From Boseongicola sp. (lineage in GTDB: Bacteria > Pseudomonadota > Alphaproteobacteria > Rhodobacterales > Rhodobacteraceae), in contig JAPPCV010000174.1 in NCBI GenBank assembly GCA_028824715.1, forward strand, positions 1 through 64,000: a stretch of 64,000 nt of DNA, given 5' to 3'. The translations under genes were made by a program, and so were the position numbers. Below the pieces are notes generated by a model, which was given only the letters and a program-made list of their open reading frames with translations, did no database searches and was not told where the DNA came from. This document shows positions 36,071-46,552 of this stretch, in pieces (position 1 is the stretch's first letter; every line of letters begins with the position of its first letter).

Positions 36071-37477
36071 TCAGCAGCTGTAGTACATCTTGAACTCGAC
36101 CGGGTGAGGCGTGTGCTCGTAGGCGTAGATCTCTTCCCACTTGAGTTCCATGTAGCCCTCGATCTGGCTGCGAGTGAAGACATCGCCCTGCAGCAGGAAG
36201 TCCATGTCGGCTTCCAGCTCTGCCATCGCCTCGCGGAGACTGGCGCAGACCGTTGGAATCCCCTCCAGCTCTTCGGGGGGCAGGTCATAGAGATCCTTGT
36301 CCATCGGATCACCAGGGTCGATCTTGTTCCTGATTCCGTCGAGGCCGGCCATCAGGAGCGACGCAAACGCCAGGTAGGGGTTCGCGGCGGGATCGGGGAA
36401 GCGAACTTCCACGCGCTTGGCCTTGGGACTCTCGGTCCACGGGATTCGGCACGAAGCCGAGCGGTTCCGGGCCGAATACGCCCTCAGAACCGGGGCCTCG
36501 AAGCCCGGAATCAAGCGCTTGTAGGAGTTCGTCGCCGGATTGGTGAAGGCGTTGAGCGCCTTCGAGTGCTTGAGCACGCCGCCAATGTAGTAGAGCGCCT
36601 CCTGGCTGAGATCGGCGTACCGGTCCCCTGCGAAAAGCGGCTTGCCGTCCTTCCAGATCGACTGGTTCACGTGCATGCCCGTTCCGTTGTCGCCCGCGAT
36701 CGGCTTGGGCATGAACGTGGCCGACTTGCCGTATGCATGCGCTACCTGGTGGATTACGTACTTGTACTTCTGCAGATTGTCTCCCTGATCGGTGAGCGAA
36801 CTGAAGATAAGGCCAAGCTCGTGCTGGCACGAGGCCACCTCATGGTGGTGCTTGTCGACCTTCATGCCCATGCGCTTCATCGTCGAGAGCATTTCCGAGC
36901 GGATGTCCTGGGCGTCGTCTACCGGGGGAACCGGGAAGTAGCCGCCTTTGATGCCGGGGCGGTGGCCCATGTTGCCCATTTCGTATTCGGTATCGGTGTT
37001 CCACGAACCGTCGATCGCGTCGACCTCATAGCTGACCTTGTTCATTTCGACCGAATAGCGGACATCGTCAAAGATGAAGAACTCGGCTTCCGGTCCCCAG
37101 AACGACTCGTCGCCGATCCCGCTGGACTTGAGATAGGCCTCGGCCTTCTCAGCCGTCCCGCGCGGGTCGCGCTCGTAATGCTCGCCGGTATCCGGTTCCA
37201 CGACCGAGCAATGGACTGCAAGCGTCGTCTCCGCGAAGAACGGATCCATGTATGCGCTCGAGGTGTCGGGCATCAGTTTCATGTCGGACTGGTCGATCGA
37301 CTTCCAGCCAGCAATGGAGGAACCGTCGAACATGAGCCCTTCCTCAAGGAAGTCCTCGTTCACCTCATCGGCGTGCACAGTCACGTGCTGCAGCTTGCCA
37401 CGAGGATCCGTGAACCGAATGTCCACGTATTCCACCTCTTCGTCCTTGATCGTCTGCAAGACGTCCTTGTTGCTCAT
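36071..37477 (-). CDS. glnA: Glutamine synthetase, type I
   Basis: 468 residues, the standard GSI length. Catalyses ATP-dependent glutamate plus ammonium to glutamine. Visible are the N-terminal beta-grasp FDGSSIAGW, the metal-site [18 protein letters not shown], the ATP-site [12 protein letters not shown] and the adenylylation tyrosine in DLYDLPPEE, so GlnE can switch it off. The ATG has AGGAGGAT-type ribosome site. It lies 38 bases after glnB, the usual glnBA operon of alphaproteobacteria. Confidence 0.97.
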   Translation of the reverse strand: MSNKDVLQTIKDEEVEYVDIRFTDPRGKLQHVTVHADEVNEDFLEEGLMFDGSSIAGWKSIDQSDMKLMPDTSSAYMDPFFAETTLAVHCSVVEPDTGEHYERDPRGTAEKAEAYLKSSGIGDESFWGPEAEFFIFDDVRYSVEMNKVSYEVDAIDGSWNTDTEYEMGNMGHRPGIKGGYFPVPPVDDAQDIRSEMLSTMKRMGMKVDKHHHEVASCQHELGLIFSSLTDQGDNLQKYKYVIHQVAHAYGKSATFMPKPIAGDNGTGMHVNQSIWKDGKPLFAGDRYADLSQEALYYIGGVLKHSKALNAFTNPATNSYKRLIPGFEAPVLRAYSARNRSASCRIPWTESPKAKRVEVRFPDPAANPYLAFASLLMAGLDGIRNKIDPGDPMDKDLYDLPPEELEGIPTVCASLREAMAELEADMDFLLQGDVFTRSQIEGYMELKWEEIYAYEHTPHPVEFKMYYSC

Positions 37478-37515
37478 GGAGCGATCCTCCTGTCCTTACT
37501 CTGGATGCTGATTGA

Positions 37516-38406
<891 letters not shown>

Positions 38407-40095
38407 GTGACCGTCATTCTGACCGCCGCAGAAATGCGAGCCATCGAGCAGGCCGCCATGTCGAGCGGAGAGGTCACGGGACTTGAACTCATGGAACGGG
38501 CCGGCAGGGGCGTGGTGGAGGCGATCTTCGAGAAATGGCCGGATCTCGCCGGCACGTCACATCGCGCACGCGTGCTTTGCGGTCCCGGAAACAACGGCGG
38601 CGACGGGTTTGTCGTGGCACGGCTGTTGAAGGAATGGGGCTGGGAGGTTGAGGTTTCGCTTCCGGGCACTCCCGGCAAGTTGCCGCCGGACGCGAAAACG
38701 AATTTCGACAAGTGGTGCCAGCTTGCCGGCATCGAGCCCGACTTGCGGCCAGGCAAGTCCGATACTTCCCGCGGGGCCGGACCGCCCCCGGACCTGCTGG
38801 TCGACGCGCTCTTCGGAACGGGGCTGTGTCGACCGCTCGGGTCGCCTTTCAACGACGAACTGGAACACTGGGGCGGCTTCACCGCAGAAAGGGGCATTCG
38901 TGAATTGCCAAGCCAGCAACGGCCCTTCCGGGTCGTTTCGGTGGACATTCCGAGCGGGCTCTGCTCCGACAGCGGGCGTGTCCTAGGCGCGAGCATTCGG
39001 GCCGACCTGACCGTGTCGTTTCATGCGCCCAAGCGCGGTCACTTCCTGAATCGGGGCATGGACCTGTGCGGGAACCTGGCGGTGGTTTCCCTGGGACTTG
39101 ATGACCCTTCCCGGAATGCCGAAGCGAACGCGGCGGACGCCCCTGAGACGGGCGTCCGCCTTGCAGGCATCGTTGCAGACCCAAGCCGGCTGAGGAAAGT
39201 CCATGGCCACAAGTATGATCATGGGCATGTCCTGGTTGTGTCCGGCGGACCAGGCCGGACCGGTGCCGCCCGGCTTGCGGCGCGTGGTGCGCTTAGGATC
39301 GGCGCGGGCCTCGTCACGATTGCCTGCCCGGAAACGGCGCTCACGGAAGTGGCGAGCCAGACAACCGCTGTCATGTGCCGTGTGCTGGATGATGCTGCCG
39401 GCCTTCGTGAAGCCCTTGAGGACGACAGGATTGCTGCGCTTTGCCTTGGCCCCGGCCTTGGTGTCGGAATGGATGCGCGGGCTCTTGTCTTGACGGCACT
39501 TGCCGCTCCCCGATCACAAGCTGCGCGAATTGGCGCAGGCGCAACGCCGAACGGCGGCGAATTCGGGTCGGAAGATGACCGAACGGGACGCCGGCCGGTC
39601 GTCCTCGACGCCGATGCCTTGACCTGTTTCATGCAGGACCCCGAGATCTTGTTCGATGCGCTGCACGAAGACTGTGTTCTCACGCCACATGCGGGCGAGT
39701 TCGGGCGACTGTTCCCCGAAATTGCGGAGAGACTCGCAGCGCCCGCGACCGCCGGACCTGCCTATTCCAAGATTGACGCGACTCGCGAAGCGGCCCGGCG
39801 CGCGGGATGCACGATCCTTTTCAAAGGTCCGGATACGGTGATTTCGGATTCGAGCGGCCGCTGCGTGATGAACGCGAGCGTTCGGGAGCGGGATGCGCCA
39901 TGGCTCGCCACTGCCGGCTCGGGCGACGTGCTGGCGGGATTCATCACCGGCCTTCTTGCGCGCGGACTAGTGCCCCTGGAGGCGGCCGAGGCCGCAGCAT
40001 GGATGCATACCGAATGCGCGATTTCTTTCGGACCCGGGCTTGTGGCCGAGGACATGCCGGAGGAACTGCCCAATGTGTTCCGACAGCTTGCCTGA
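38407..40095 (+). CDS. nnr: Bifunctional NAD(P)H-hydrate epimerase/dehydratase
   Basis: 562 residues: an N-terminal YjeF epimerase domain (about 1-235; GPGNNGGDGFVVARLL, VDIPSGL) and a C-terminal ADP-dependent dehydratase domain of ribokinase fold (about 250-562; LCLGPGLG, LTPHAGEFGRL, ATAGSGDVLAGFI). Together they repair hydrated NADH and NADPH. The start is a GTG. Some additional stretches, such as RSQAARIGAGATPNG, make it slightly longer than E. coli Nnr (515). Next to glnBA as in other Rhodobacterales. Confidence 0.95.
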   Translation: MTVILTAAEMRAIEQAAMSSGEVTGLELMERAGRGVVEAIFEKWPDLAGTSHRARVLCGPGNNGGDGFVVARLLKEWGWEVEVSLPGTPGKLPPDAKTNFDKWCQLAGIEPDLRPGKSDTSRGAGPPPDLLVDALFGTGLCRPLGSPFNDELEHWGGFTAERGIRELPSQQRPFRVVSVDIPSGLCSDSGRVLGASIRADLTVSFHAPKRGHFLNRGMDLCGNLAVVSLGLDDPSRNAEANAADAPETGVRLAGIVADPSRLRKVHGHKYDHGHVLVVSGGPGRTGAARLAARGALRIGAGLVTIACPETALTEVASQTTAVMCRVLDDAAGLREALEDDRIAALCLGPGLGVGMDARALVLTALAAPRSQAARIGAGATPNGGEFGSEDDRTGRRPVVLDADALTCFMQDPEILFDALHEDCVLTPHAGEFGRLFPEIAERLAAPATAGPAYSKIDATREAARRAGCTILFKGPDTVISDSSGRCVMNASVRERDAPWLATAGSGDVLAGFITGLLARGLVPLEAAEAAAWMHTECAISFGPGLVAEDMPEELPNVFRQLA

Positions 40096-40201
40096 TGCCG
40101 GGCCGATGCAGTCCGGGTCGTTGCGCAAGGAAAATGCGTCGGCCCGATTGTGTCCGGCGTCCCGCGCCAATAGGACAGGTGCGAGACACAAGGGGATGCT
40201 G

Positions 40202-41230
40202 ATGTCCGTTCGCAGCGATCTTGCCGAGACCGTTGGAAACACGCCGCTGATCCGGCTGAATGGCCCATCCGACGCCACTGGCTGCGAGATTCTCGGAAAG
40301 GCCGAGTTCCTGAATCCGGGTCAGTCCGTCAAGGACCGCGCAGCGCTGTACATCATACGGGATGCGGTCGCGAAGGGTGCGTTGAAGGCAGGCGGCACGA
40401 TCGTGGAGGGCACGGCCGGCAACACTGGCATCGGGCTCGCGCTGGTGGGTGCCTCCATGGGGTTCCGGACGGTCATCGTGATTCCGGAAACCCAAAGCCA
40501 GGAAAAGAAGGACATGATCCAGCTCTGCGGGGCAGAGCTGGTGCAGGTTCCGGCCGTTCCATACAGGAACCCGAACAATTACGTGAAGTACTCCGAGCGC
40601 CTGGCCGAGCGCCTGGCCGGGACCGAACCCAATGGCGCGATATGGGCGAACCAGTTCGACAACGTAGCGAACCGGCAGGCGCATGTGGAAACCACTGGCC
40701 CGGAAATCTGGGAGCAGACCGGCGGCAAGATTGACGGGTTCACGTGCTCGGTCGGTTCGGGCGGAACGCTTGCCGGCGTTGCCCTGGCGCTGCAGCCCAG
40801 TGGCGTGAAGGTTGGTCTCAGCGACCCGGACGGCTCGGGCCTCTACAAGCTCTACACGGATCGGGACCCGCCCGACGGCGATTCGATCACCGAGGGGATC
40901 GGGCAGAGTCGAATCACGGCCAATCTGGAAGGATTCGTGCCAGACTTCGCGTACAAGGTGCCTGACAGCGAGGCCTTGCCGGTCGTTTTCGACCTTCTTG
41001 AGAAGGAAGGCCTTTGCCTTGGCGGGTCGACCGGCATCAACGTTGCCGGCGCGATGCGCCTGGCGCATGAGATGGGCCCGGGGCACACGATCGTCACAAT
41101 CCTCTGCGACTACGGAAACCGTTATCAATCCAAGCTCTTCAACCCGGCTTTCCTGCACGAACGGGGATTGCCGGTACCGTCGTGGATCGGGCGCGATGAG
41201 CGCATACTGCCGAAGGTCTTTGCAGAGTGA
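40202..41230 (+). CDS. Cysteine synthase A-like protein
   Basis: 342 residues of the PLP-dependent beta family. The PLP lysine is in NPGQSVKDRAA, the substrate loop is EGTAGNTGIGLA, and a phosphate-binding glycine loop is SVGSGGTLAG. It would make cysteine from O-acetylserine and sulfide. NPGQS replaces the common NPGGS. ATG 40202 follows AGGGG by six bases; ATG 40196 is possible. The stop overlaps the GTG of the mechanosensitive channel. Confidence 0.9.
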   Translation: MSVRSDLAETVGNTPLIRLNGPSDATGCEILGKAEFLNPGQSVKDRAALYIIRDAVAKGALKAGGTIVEGTAGNTGIGLALVGASMGFRTVIVIPETQSQEKKDMIQLCGAELVQVPAVPYRNPNNYVKYSERLAERLAGTEPNGAIWANQFDNVANRQAHVETTGPEIWEQTGGKIDGFTCSVGSGGTLAGVALALQPSGVKVGLSDPDGSGLYKLYTDRDPPDGDSITEGIGQSRITANLEGFVPDFAYKVPDSEALPVVFDLLEKEGLCLGGSTGINVAGAMRLAHEMGPGHTIVTILCDYGNRYQSKLFNPAFLHERGLPVPSWIGRDERILPKVFAE

Positions 41231-43608
41231 GGCCACGCTTGAGTCGCATTGCGTTCTGGATGGTCCTGGCTTCCTGGACCATGCTGACGTCCCTCGCGGT
41301 TGCGCAGGTTGCACCGGAATTCGAGCGGTTTGACCAGTTTGCAGGCGCCGTGGAGACGAGCCTGGGCAAGGACCGGCTGCCTGACAGCGGACTCGAGAGT
41401 CTCAGGGCTGCCTTGGCGGAATGGAGAGACGAGTTTGCGGGTGCCAGAGGCACGAACGCGGTCGAGGTGGAATCGCTTCAGGCCCAGATTGATGCGCTGG
41501 GCCCGCCGCCCGCAGACGGCGGGGCAGAATCCGCCTCTGTGACCGGGCGTCGAACCGTTCTGGAAGCCGAATTGCAGGACGCGCTGGCACCGAGGCTCCG
41601 GGCGGATGAAGCCCATGCCAGGGCAGACGCCCTGATTCGCCAGATCGATTCGAGGCTTCGTGCGAGGCAGACCGGCAGGCTGTTCGACCTTTCGCGAACG
41701 CCTCTGGACCCGAGACTCTGGCCTGGAGCGGTGGCTGCGATTGTCGACGTGACGGCAAGTACACGGGAGGAAATCGCGGCAAGTCGCCCGGGCATGCTTG
41801 ACAATGCGGTATTCTGGCAACGCGTTGTGATCGCCGCCCTGTTCCTGATCGCCGCCGCCGTCCTTGTTTCGCGCGGAGAGCGCATGACCGCGGGGCTGCA
41901 CGCTCGCGTTGCGGCCGCGTCGGTCGAACACGCGCGCCTGTTGTCTGACTGCCTCCTTTCGTTCGGCACCGTGCTTTTGGCATTGGTCGGAATGTCGCTC
42001 CTGAACTGGGCGCTGATCTCGACCGGCGTGCTTGGCGTGACGGGTCGTGCATCGGCCGCCGGGGTCAATGCGATGATCGTGGCCACCGTCGTCGGGCATT
42101 GGCTCGGTCGCCAGATCTTTCCGAAGCATGAGCCGGAAGGAGCTGGTCTGGTGCTTGGCGAGGAGCAGCGTGCCCGAGCTCGGACTCTGGCATCGTCGCT
42201 GGGTCTTCTGGCCGGGATCCTGATATTGCACGACCTTGTCTCGACGGCTGCGGAGATCGACGATGACATCTCCGGTGCCCTGGCATTTCCGATACTTGTC
42301 CTGACGGGCGTTGTGATGTGGCGGCTCGGGCGCATTGCGAGTGCTGTCGGCCGAACGTCAGAAGGCATGGATCCCGCATTCGGCCGCGGCCCGGTGCAGC
42401 TTCTTTGGCGCACGGTGCAGGGCGTGGCGCTTGCCGGTCCGGCCTTGGCGGCCATCGGCTTTCAGGGCTTGGCAAGCGGGATTCTGCTGCCGTCGGTGCT
42501 GAGCCTCGGGCTCCTGGCCTTGCTGGTCAGCCTCCATCATGCCTTGAGGTCGGCCTACGGTCTGCTTCGAGGTCTTGACGCTGCCGAGGCACGTCAGGCC
42601 CTGGTCCCGGTGCTTGCAAGCCTGTCCATTGCGCTGGCCGCTCTGCCTGTCCTTGCGCTGATCTGGGGCGCGCGGAGCTCGGATCTTGCTGATGCGTGGA
42701 CAAGGTTCAGGACCGGCGTTGCATTGGGCGACTCGCTGGTTTCGCCCACCGATCTTCTCACGTTCGCGTTCGTCTTTGCGGTCGGTTTCGTGGTGACGCG
42801 GCTCGTGCAGGGAACGTTGCGGTCCAGCGTCCTGCCGCGAACGCGAATTGACGCGGGAGGGCGAAACGCGATTGTTTCCGGTGCCGGGTATGTCGGAATT
42901 GCGGTTGCCGCTGTGGCGGGGGTCAGCGCTGCTGGCATTGACCTGTCTTCGCTTGCGATCGTCATCGGCGCCTTGAGCGTGGGCATCGGGTTCGGCCTTC
43001 AGAACATCATCAACAACTTTGTCTCCGGCATCATCCTGCTGATCGAACGGCCGATCAGCGAAGGCGACTGGGTCGAGGTCGGCGGGCAGATGGGCATCGT
43101 GAGGCGGATCAGCGTGCGCTCGACCCGGATCGAGACCTTCGACCGGACAGACGTGATCGTGCCCAACGGGGACCTGATATCCGGCACTGTGACGAACTGG
43201 ACCCGCGGCAACCTGACCGGACGGGTCATTGTTCCGGTGGGGGTGGCCTATGGCACGGACTCGGCAAAGGTCGAGAGGGTCCTGCGCGAGATTGCCGAAG
43301 CGCAGCCGGCAATCTCCAGGGATCCCGCTCCATCGGTGATCTTCAGTGGATTCGGCGCTGACAGCATGGATTTCGAGATCCGGGCCGTACTGGATGACAT
43401 AAACTACGGGTTGGCCGTGCGGTCTGACATCAACCATGAGATCGTCCGGCGCTTTGCCGAAGAGGACATCGAGATTCCGTTTGCGCAACGGGATGTCTGG
43501 TTGAGAAACCCCGAAACCTTGACATCGCCGGGCACATCGAGGCGACGGGTCACGCGGCCTGTCGACACCGAAGCGCGCGAGCCCGGATCAAGCGGGGATG
43601 CGGAATGA
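41227..43608 (+). CDS. Large mechanosensitive channel, DUF3772-MscS type
   Basis: 793 residues. An N-terminal signal (MVLASWTMLTSLAVAQ) is followed by a periplasmic helical region (about 30-180, DUF3772-like), many transmembrane helices, and the MscS core near 560-740 with the pore helix SLAIVIGALSVGIGFGLQNI and the beta domain IERPISEGDWVEVGGQMG and VPNGDLISGTVTNW. It releases solutes on hypo-osmotic shock. The GTG start overlaps the cysK stop; the stop overlaps alaX, so all three are co-transcribed. Confidence 0.92.
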   Translation: MRPRLSRIAFWMVLASWTMLTSLAVAQVAPEFERFDQFAGAVETSLGKDRLPDSGLESLRAALAEWRDEFAGARGTNAVEVESLQAQIDALGPPPADGGAESASVTGRRTVLEAELQDALAPRLRADEAHARADALIRQIDSRLRARQTGRLFDLSRTPLDPRLWPGAVAAIVDVTASTREEIAASRPGMLDNAVFWQRVVIAALFLIAAAVLVSRGERMTAGLHARVAAASVEHARLLSDCLLSFGTVLLALVGMSLLNWALISTGVLGVTGRASAAGVNAMIVATVVGHWLGRQIFPKHEPEGAGLVLGEEQRARARTLASSLGLLAGILILHDLVSTAAEIDDDISGALAFPILVLTGVVMWRLGRIASAVGRTSEGMDPAFGRGPVQLLWRTVQGVALAGPALAAIGFQGLASGILLPSVLSLGLLALLVSLHHALRSAYGLLRGLDAAEARQALVPVLASLSIALAALPVLALIWGARSSDLADAWTRFRTGVALGDSLVSPTDLLTFAFVFAVGFVVTRLVQGTLRSSVLPRTRIDAGGRNAIVSGAGYVGIAVAAVAGVSAAGIDLSSLAIVIGALSVGIGFGLQNIINNFVSGIILLIERPISEGDWVEVGGQMGIVRRISVRSTRIETFDRTDVIVPNGDLISGTVTNWTRGNLTGRVIVPVGVAYGTDSAKVERVLREIAEAQPAISRDPAPSVIFSGFGADSMDFEIRAVLDDINYGLAVRSDINHEIVRRFAEEDIEIPFAQRDVWLRNPETLTSPGTSRRRVTRPVDTEAREPGSSGDAE

Positions 43609-44318
43609 CAGACGTTCTCTACCGCGATGCCTATCTTCGCGAGGCAACCGGTTGCGTGGACTCGATCAATGAGCGTGGCGGCATCGTTCTGGATGCTGCC
43701 GTGTTCTATCCCACCGGGGGTGGCCAGCCCGGCGACAGCGGATTGCTGCGCTGGGAGGGAGGGGAAGCGCGCATTGCCACGACAGTCAAGGATTCGGGCC
43801 GTCCGGTCCTGGTGCCGGAAGAGGGCGCATCTCTGCCCACGCCGGGCACGGAGGTTCAACAGGTTCTCGACTGGGGCCGTCGCTACGGGCACATGCGGGT
43901 TCACACGGCCTTGCACCTGCTGTCCGTCGTGATTCCTCTTCCCGTGACCGGCGGGTCGATTTCCGCAGACAGGGGGCGGCTTGATTTTGACATGGCGGAC
44001 CCTCCGGAGGACAAGGAGGCGTTGGCGGACGAGCTGAACGCGCTCGTCACCCGCGATCTCGAGGTCAGCGAAGACTGGATCACGGAGGAAGATCTCGACG
44101 CCAACCCTGGGCTCGTGAAGACGATGTCGGTGCAACCGCCACGTGGAGCCGGACGCATTCGGTTGGTGAGGATCGGCATTGGTGACGAACAGGTCGATCT
44201 GCAACCCTGCGGCGGAACGCACGTGGCAAGGACTGGCGAAATCGGGCCAGTCCGCCTGGGCAAGGTCGAGAAGAAGGGTGCTCGCAACCGGCGTGTCTAC
44301 CTGCACCTTGAACCCTGA
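43605..44318 (+). CDS. AlaX-type alanyl-tRNA editing protein
   Basis: 237 residues. The free-standing editing domain related to the AlaRS C-terminal half: FYPTGGGQPGDSG at the start, the zinc motif HTALHLL (HxxxH) and CGGTHV. It hydrolyses mischarged Ser- or Gly-tRNA-Ala. The length fits the AlaX-M group. The ATG overlaps the channel stop (ATGA). Confidence 0.92.
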   Translation: MTDVLYRDAYLREATGCVDSINERGGIVLDAAVFYPTGGGQPGDSGLLRWEGGEARIATTVKDSGRPVLVPEEGASLPTPGTEVQQVLDWGRRYGHMRVHTALHLLSVVIPLPVTGGSISADRGRLDFDMADPPEDKEALADELNALVTRDLEVSEDWITEEDLDANPGLVKTMSVQPPRGAGRIRLVRIGIGDEQVDLQPCGGTHVARTGEIGPVRLGKVEKKGARNRRVYLHLEP

Positions 44319-44587
44319 CCGGGGCTGCGTTTCTGCCAACCTGGCCGCCCCCACTGTGATCCGCCTTGCCGCTGAGGAGTGATCCGAGTTTCCGGTCCGC
44401 GGGAAGCTTGGCGAATTCGCAGCTTGACCTGCCTGCGATCGTTGGACGCGGACCCGAACCCGTCCAAAGGGGCCAATTCCTGTGACGTGACGAGACCGTC
44501 GATGCCTGACAATCTTGGACCGGCTGGTCCTTGCCTTTCCGTCAGCACTTGCATGCCGTGCGCCGAAGCGGCTAAGGATCATGCGCA

Positions 44588-44677
44588 GGAGAGGTGGCCG
44601 AGTGGTCGAAGGCGCACGCCTGGAACGCGTGTAGGCGGGAAACCGTCTCCAGGGTTCGAATCCCTGTCTCTCCGCCA
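44588..44677 (+). tRNA. tRNA-Ser (GGA)
   Basis: 90 nucleotides with a long variable arm and encoded CCA. The acceptor pairs GGAGAGG with TCTCTCC (one G-T pair), the anticodon loop CTGGAAC carries GGA, and the T-loop is GTTCGAATC. It marks the left border of an accessory segment. Confidence 0.95.
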
Positions 44678-45406
44678 TATACCTTTGTTCCCACTGCACT
44701 ATTGTTCACGGAACGGGCGGTTGCATGTTGCGTTGCATGTATTGGCCGCGGCCCGACCGGCCCGGGCAGCAGCCTCGGGTCCACGCAACGCGCCTGTGCT
44801 GCCCATAGGGATCGCGCAGGGGAATGCGCGCTTCCTGTCGACACATGCAGCCAGAGCCCGCATCTGACGCGCATTGTGGCCAGGAACTGGCTTCGGTCGC
44901 GAAGCAGGCGCGTTGGCGCGAGGCTTGGCCGGGAAGAGCCGTCGTCTTCCGGCGACTGAGGTTCACGCACCCGACCGAATCGGTCGCGCGCCAGGCCGCG
45001 CCAGAAGAGGCACGCTCCTGCGGCCGTTCCCGGCTCTGACGCCTGGACCGAAGGCAGGCGGCGCGCACCTGGCTCCCGCAACGGGCGACCGGTTTCGCGT
45101 CGCGTGCATTGAGAGCGTGGCCGTGGCACCGATCCGGCCGTTCGCGTCCGCGGCATGTTTGGGCGGCCTTCGCCGGGAAGGAAGCGGCGCCCACGAAAGA
45201 AGCGCAGCAGCGCAAATGCCTCGCATGGCAGGATCAGCGAAACGAAGAAATTGTGCATGTATTTTGGTCTTTGCCCAAGAAGTGTAGCGTTTGTTGCTTG
45301 ATCGCAAGGCAGTTTCGGGTGCCGATTTGCGGTTGACTTCCACAGATATTGCTTATCCATGTCCTGTAGAAACACCGAGAAATGGCAGTAAGGAGTGGTG
45401 AAGACA
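44678..45406. other. Gap downstream of tRNA-Ser; no recognised gene
   Basis: About 730 bases. ORFs on both strands are arginine-rich and unrecognised, and one is an antisense artefact of the tRNA. There may be a promoter for the next gene near 45333 (TTGACT), but its -10 is weak. A former integration site is plausible from position; I find no direct repeat of the tRNA end in the window. Confidence 0.45.
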
Positions 45407-46480
45407 ATGCGTTTCCCGATTTTGGCCCTCGCGAGCACAGTCATGTTCCTGACGAATTTCGCCAGCGCAGTGCAAGCGGAGTTCTATGAAGGCAAGCAGA
45501 TCACCGTTGTCGTGAACTATGGCGCTGGCGGCTCAACGGATGTTCTGGCACGCCTTGTCACCAAGCATCTTGAGAAGCACATTCCGGGCAGCCCGGAGGT
45601 GGTCGTGACCAACATGGCCGGCGCTGGCGGCATTGTCGCCACGAATCACATGGGCGAAGTCGCCAAGGCCGACGGACTGACGCTGGCCTTTTTTGGCACT
45701 CCGTTCATGCAGTACGCGCTTCAGGACCCCGCGTTGACGGTCGACCTTTCCAGGTTCGTCTGGTTGGGGGGATTCGGCCAGCCCACGTTGTGTTTCATCC
45801 GCAAGGATGCGGGAACGGGAGCCGGCGTGGAGAGCGTCGACGACTTGCTTGAAATCGGCGAGTTCAAGCTGGGCGGCTACAGGGCCACCTCGTCAACCGA
45901 CATCAGGATGCGCTTGGGGCTCGACCTGCTTGGGGCAAGCTACAAGCACGTCACGGGCTACAGAAGCAGTGCGAAGGTGCTCGCTGCCTTGCTGCAGAAC
46001 GAGGTGTCCTATTCCTGCGGATCAGTGACGTTGTACCGCAAGAGCTTCGAACCCAACCTCATCGAGCCGGGCCTGGCCACGCCGCTCTGGTACTATTCCC
46101 TGGTCGATGCGGAGGGCAATCCGGTCAGGGACCCACGGCTTGAGGGCATCCCGACCTTCATCGACGTCCACGAAAGGCTGAAAGGCGAAAGGCCTTCGGG
46201 GATACTTTTTGACTCGCTGACGGCGGTCAACAACATCGCGGTCACCATGTTGCGCGGCGTATTCCTGCCTGAAGGCACGCCGGACGAGGCGGTCGAAGCC
46301 CTGCGGACGGCCTGGAGCGCGCTTTCCGAGGACGAGGAGTTCATTTCAGACTTTATGAGCCTGGCCGATGAACCGCCATCCTTGCTCAGCGGAGCCGAAG
46401 CAAGGGAGCGTCTGGACAGTCTTGGCAACCTCGATCCCGAAATCGTCGCGTTCATCAAGGAATACGCGATTCAGGAGTAG
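45407..46480 (+). CDS. TctC-family solute-binding protein (tripartite tricarboxylate transporter)
   Basis: 357 residues. A signal peptide ([20 protein letters not shown], cleavage after VQA) precedes a Bug/TctC-type binding protein: [30 protein letters not shown] and a late [16 protein letters not shown]. It binds a carboxylate in the periplasm and hands it to the TctAB membrane part. The GTG at 45395 is an alternative start but stands only two bases after AAGGAG. Confidence 0.87.
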   Translation: MRFPILALASTVMFLTNFASAVQAEFYEGKQITVVVNYGAGGSTDVLARLVTKHLEKHIPGSPEVVVTNMAGAGGIVATNHMGEVAKADGLTLAFFGTPFMQYALQDPALTVDLSRFVWLGGFGQPTLCFIRKDAGTGAGVESVDDLLEIGEFKLGGYRATSSTDIRMRLGLDLLGASYKHVTGYRSSAKVLAALLQNEVSYSCGSVTLYRKSFEPNLIEPGLATPLWYYSLVDAEGNPVRDPRLEGIPTFIDVHERLKGERPSGILFDSLTAVNNIAVTMLRGVFLPEGTPDEAVEALRTAWSALSEDEEFISDFMSLADEPPSLLSGAEARERLDSLGNLDPEIVAFIKEYAIQE

Positions 46481-46552
46481 CAGGTGCGCGGCTGACCCCG
46501 TGCCGCACACGGGCGGCGCGACGCTCTCGAAGCTCTCTCGAGGCATGCAGAA

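Noticed and set aside
43404-44699. 431-residue minus ORF starting near [24 protein letters not shown]
   Set aside because: Its N-terminus is the well-known artefact of translating the antisense strand of a tRNA-Ser; the rest is a shadow of alaX.
44572-45444. 290-residue minus ORF ending [29 protein letters not shown]
   Set aside because: Also an antisense tRNA-Ser translation artefact.
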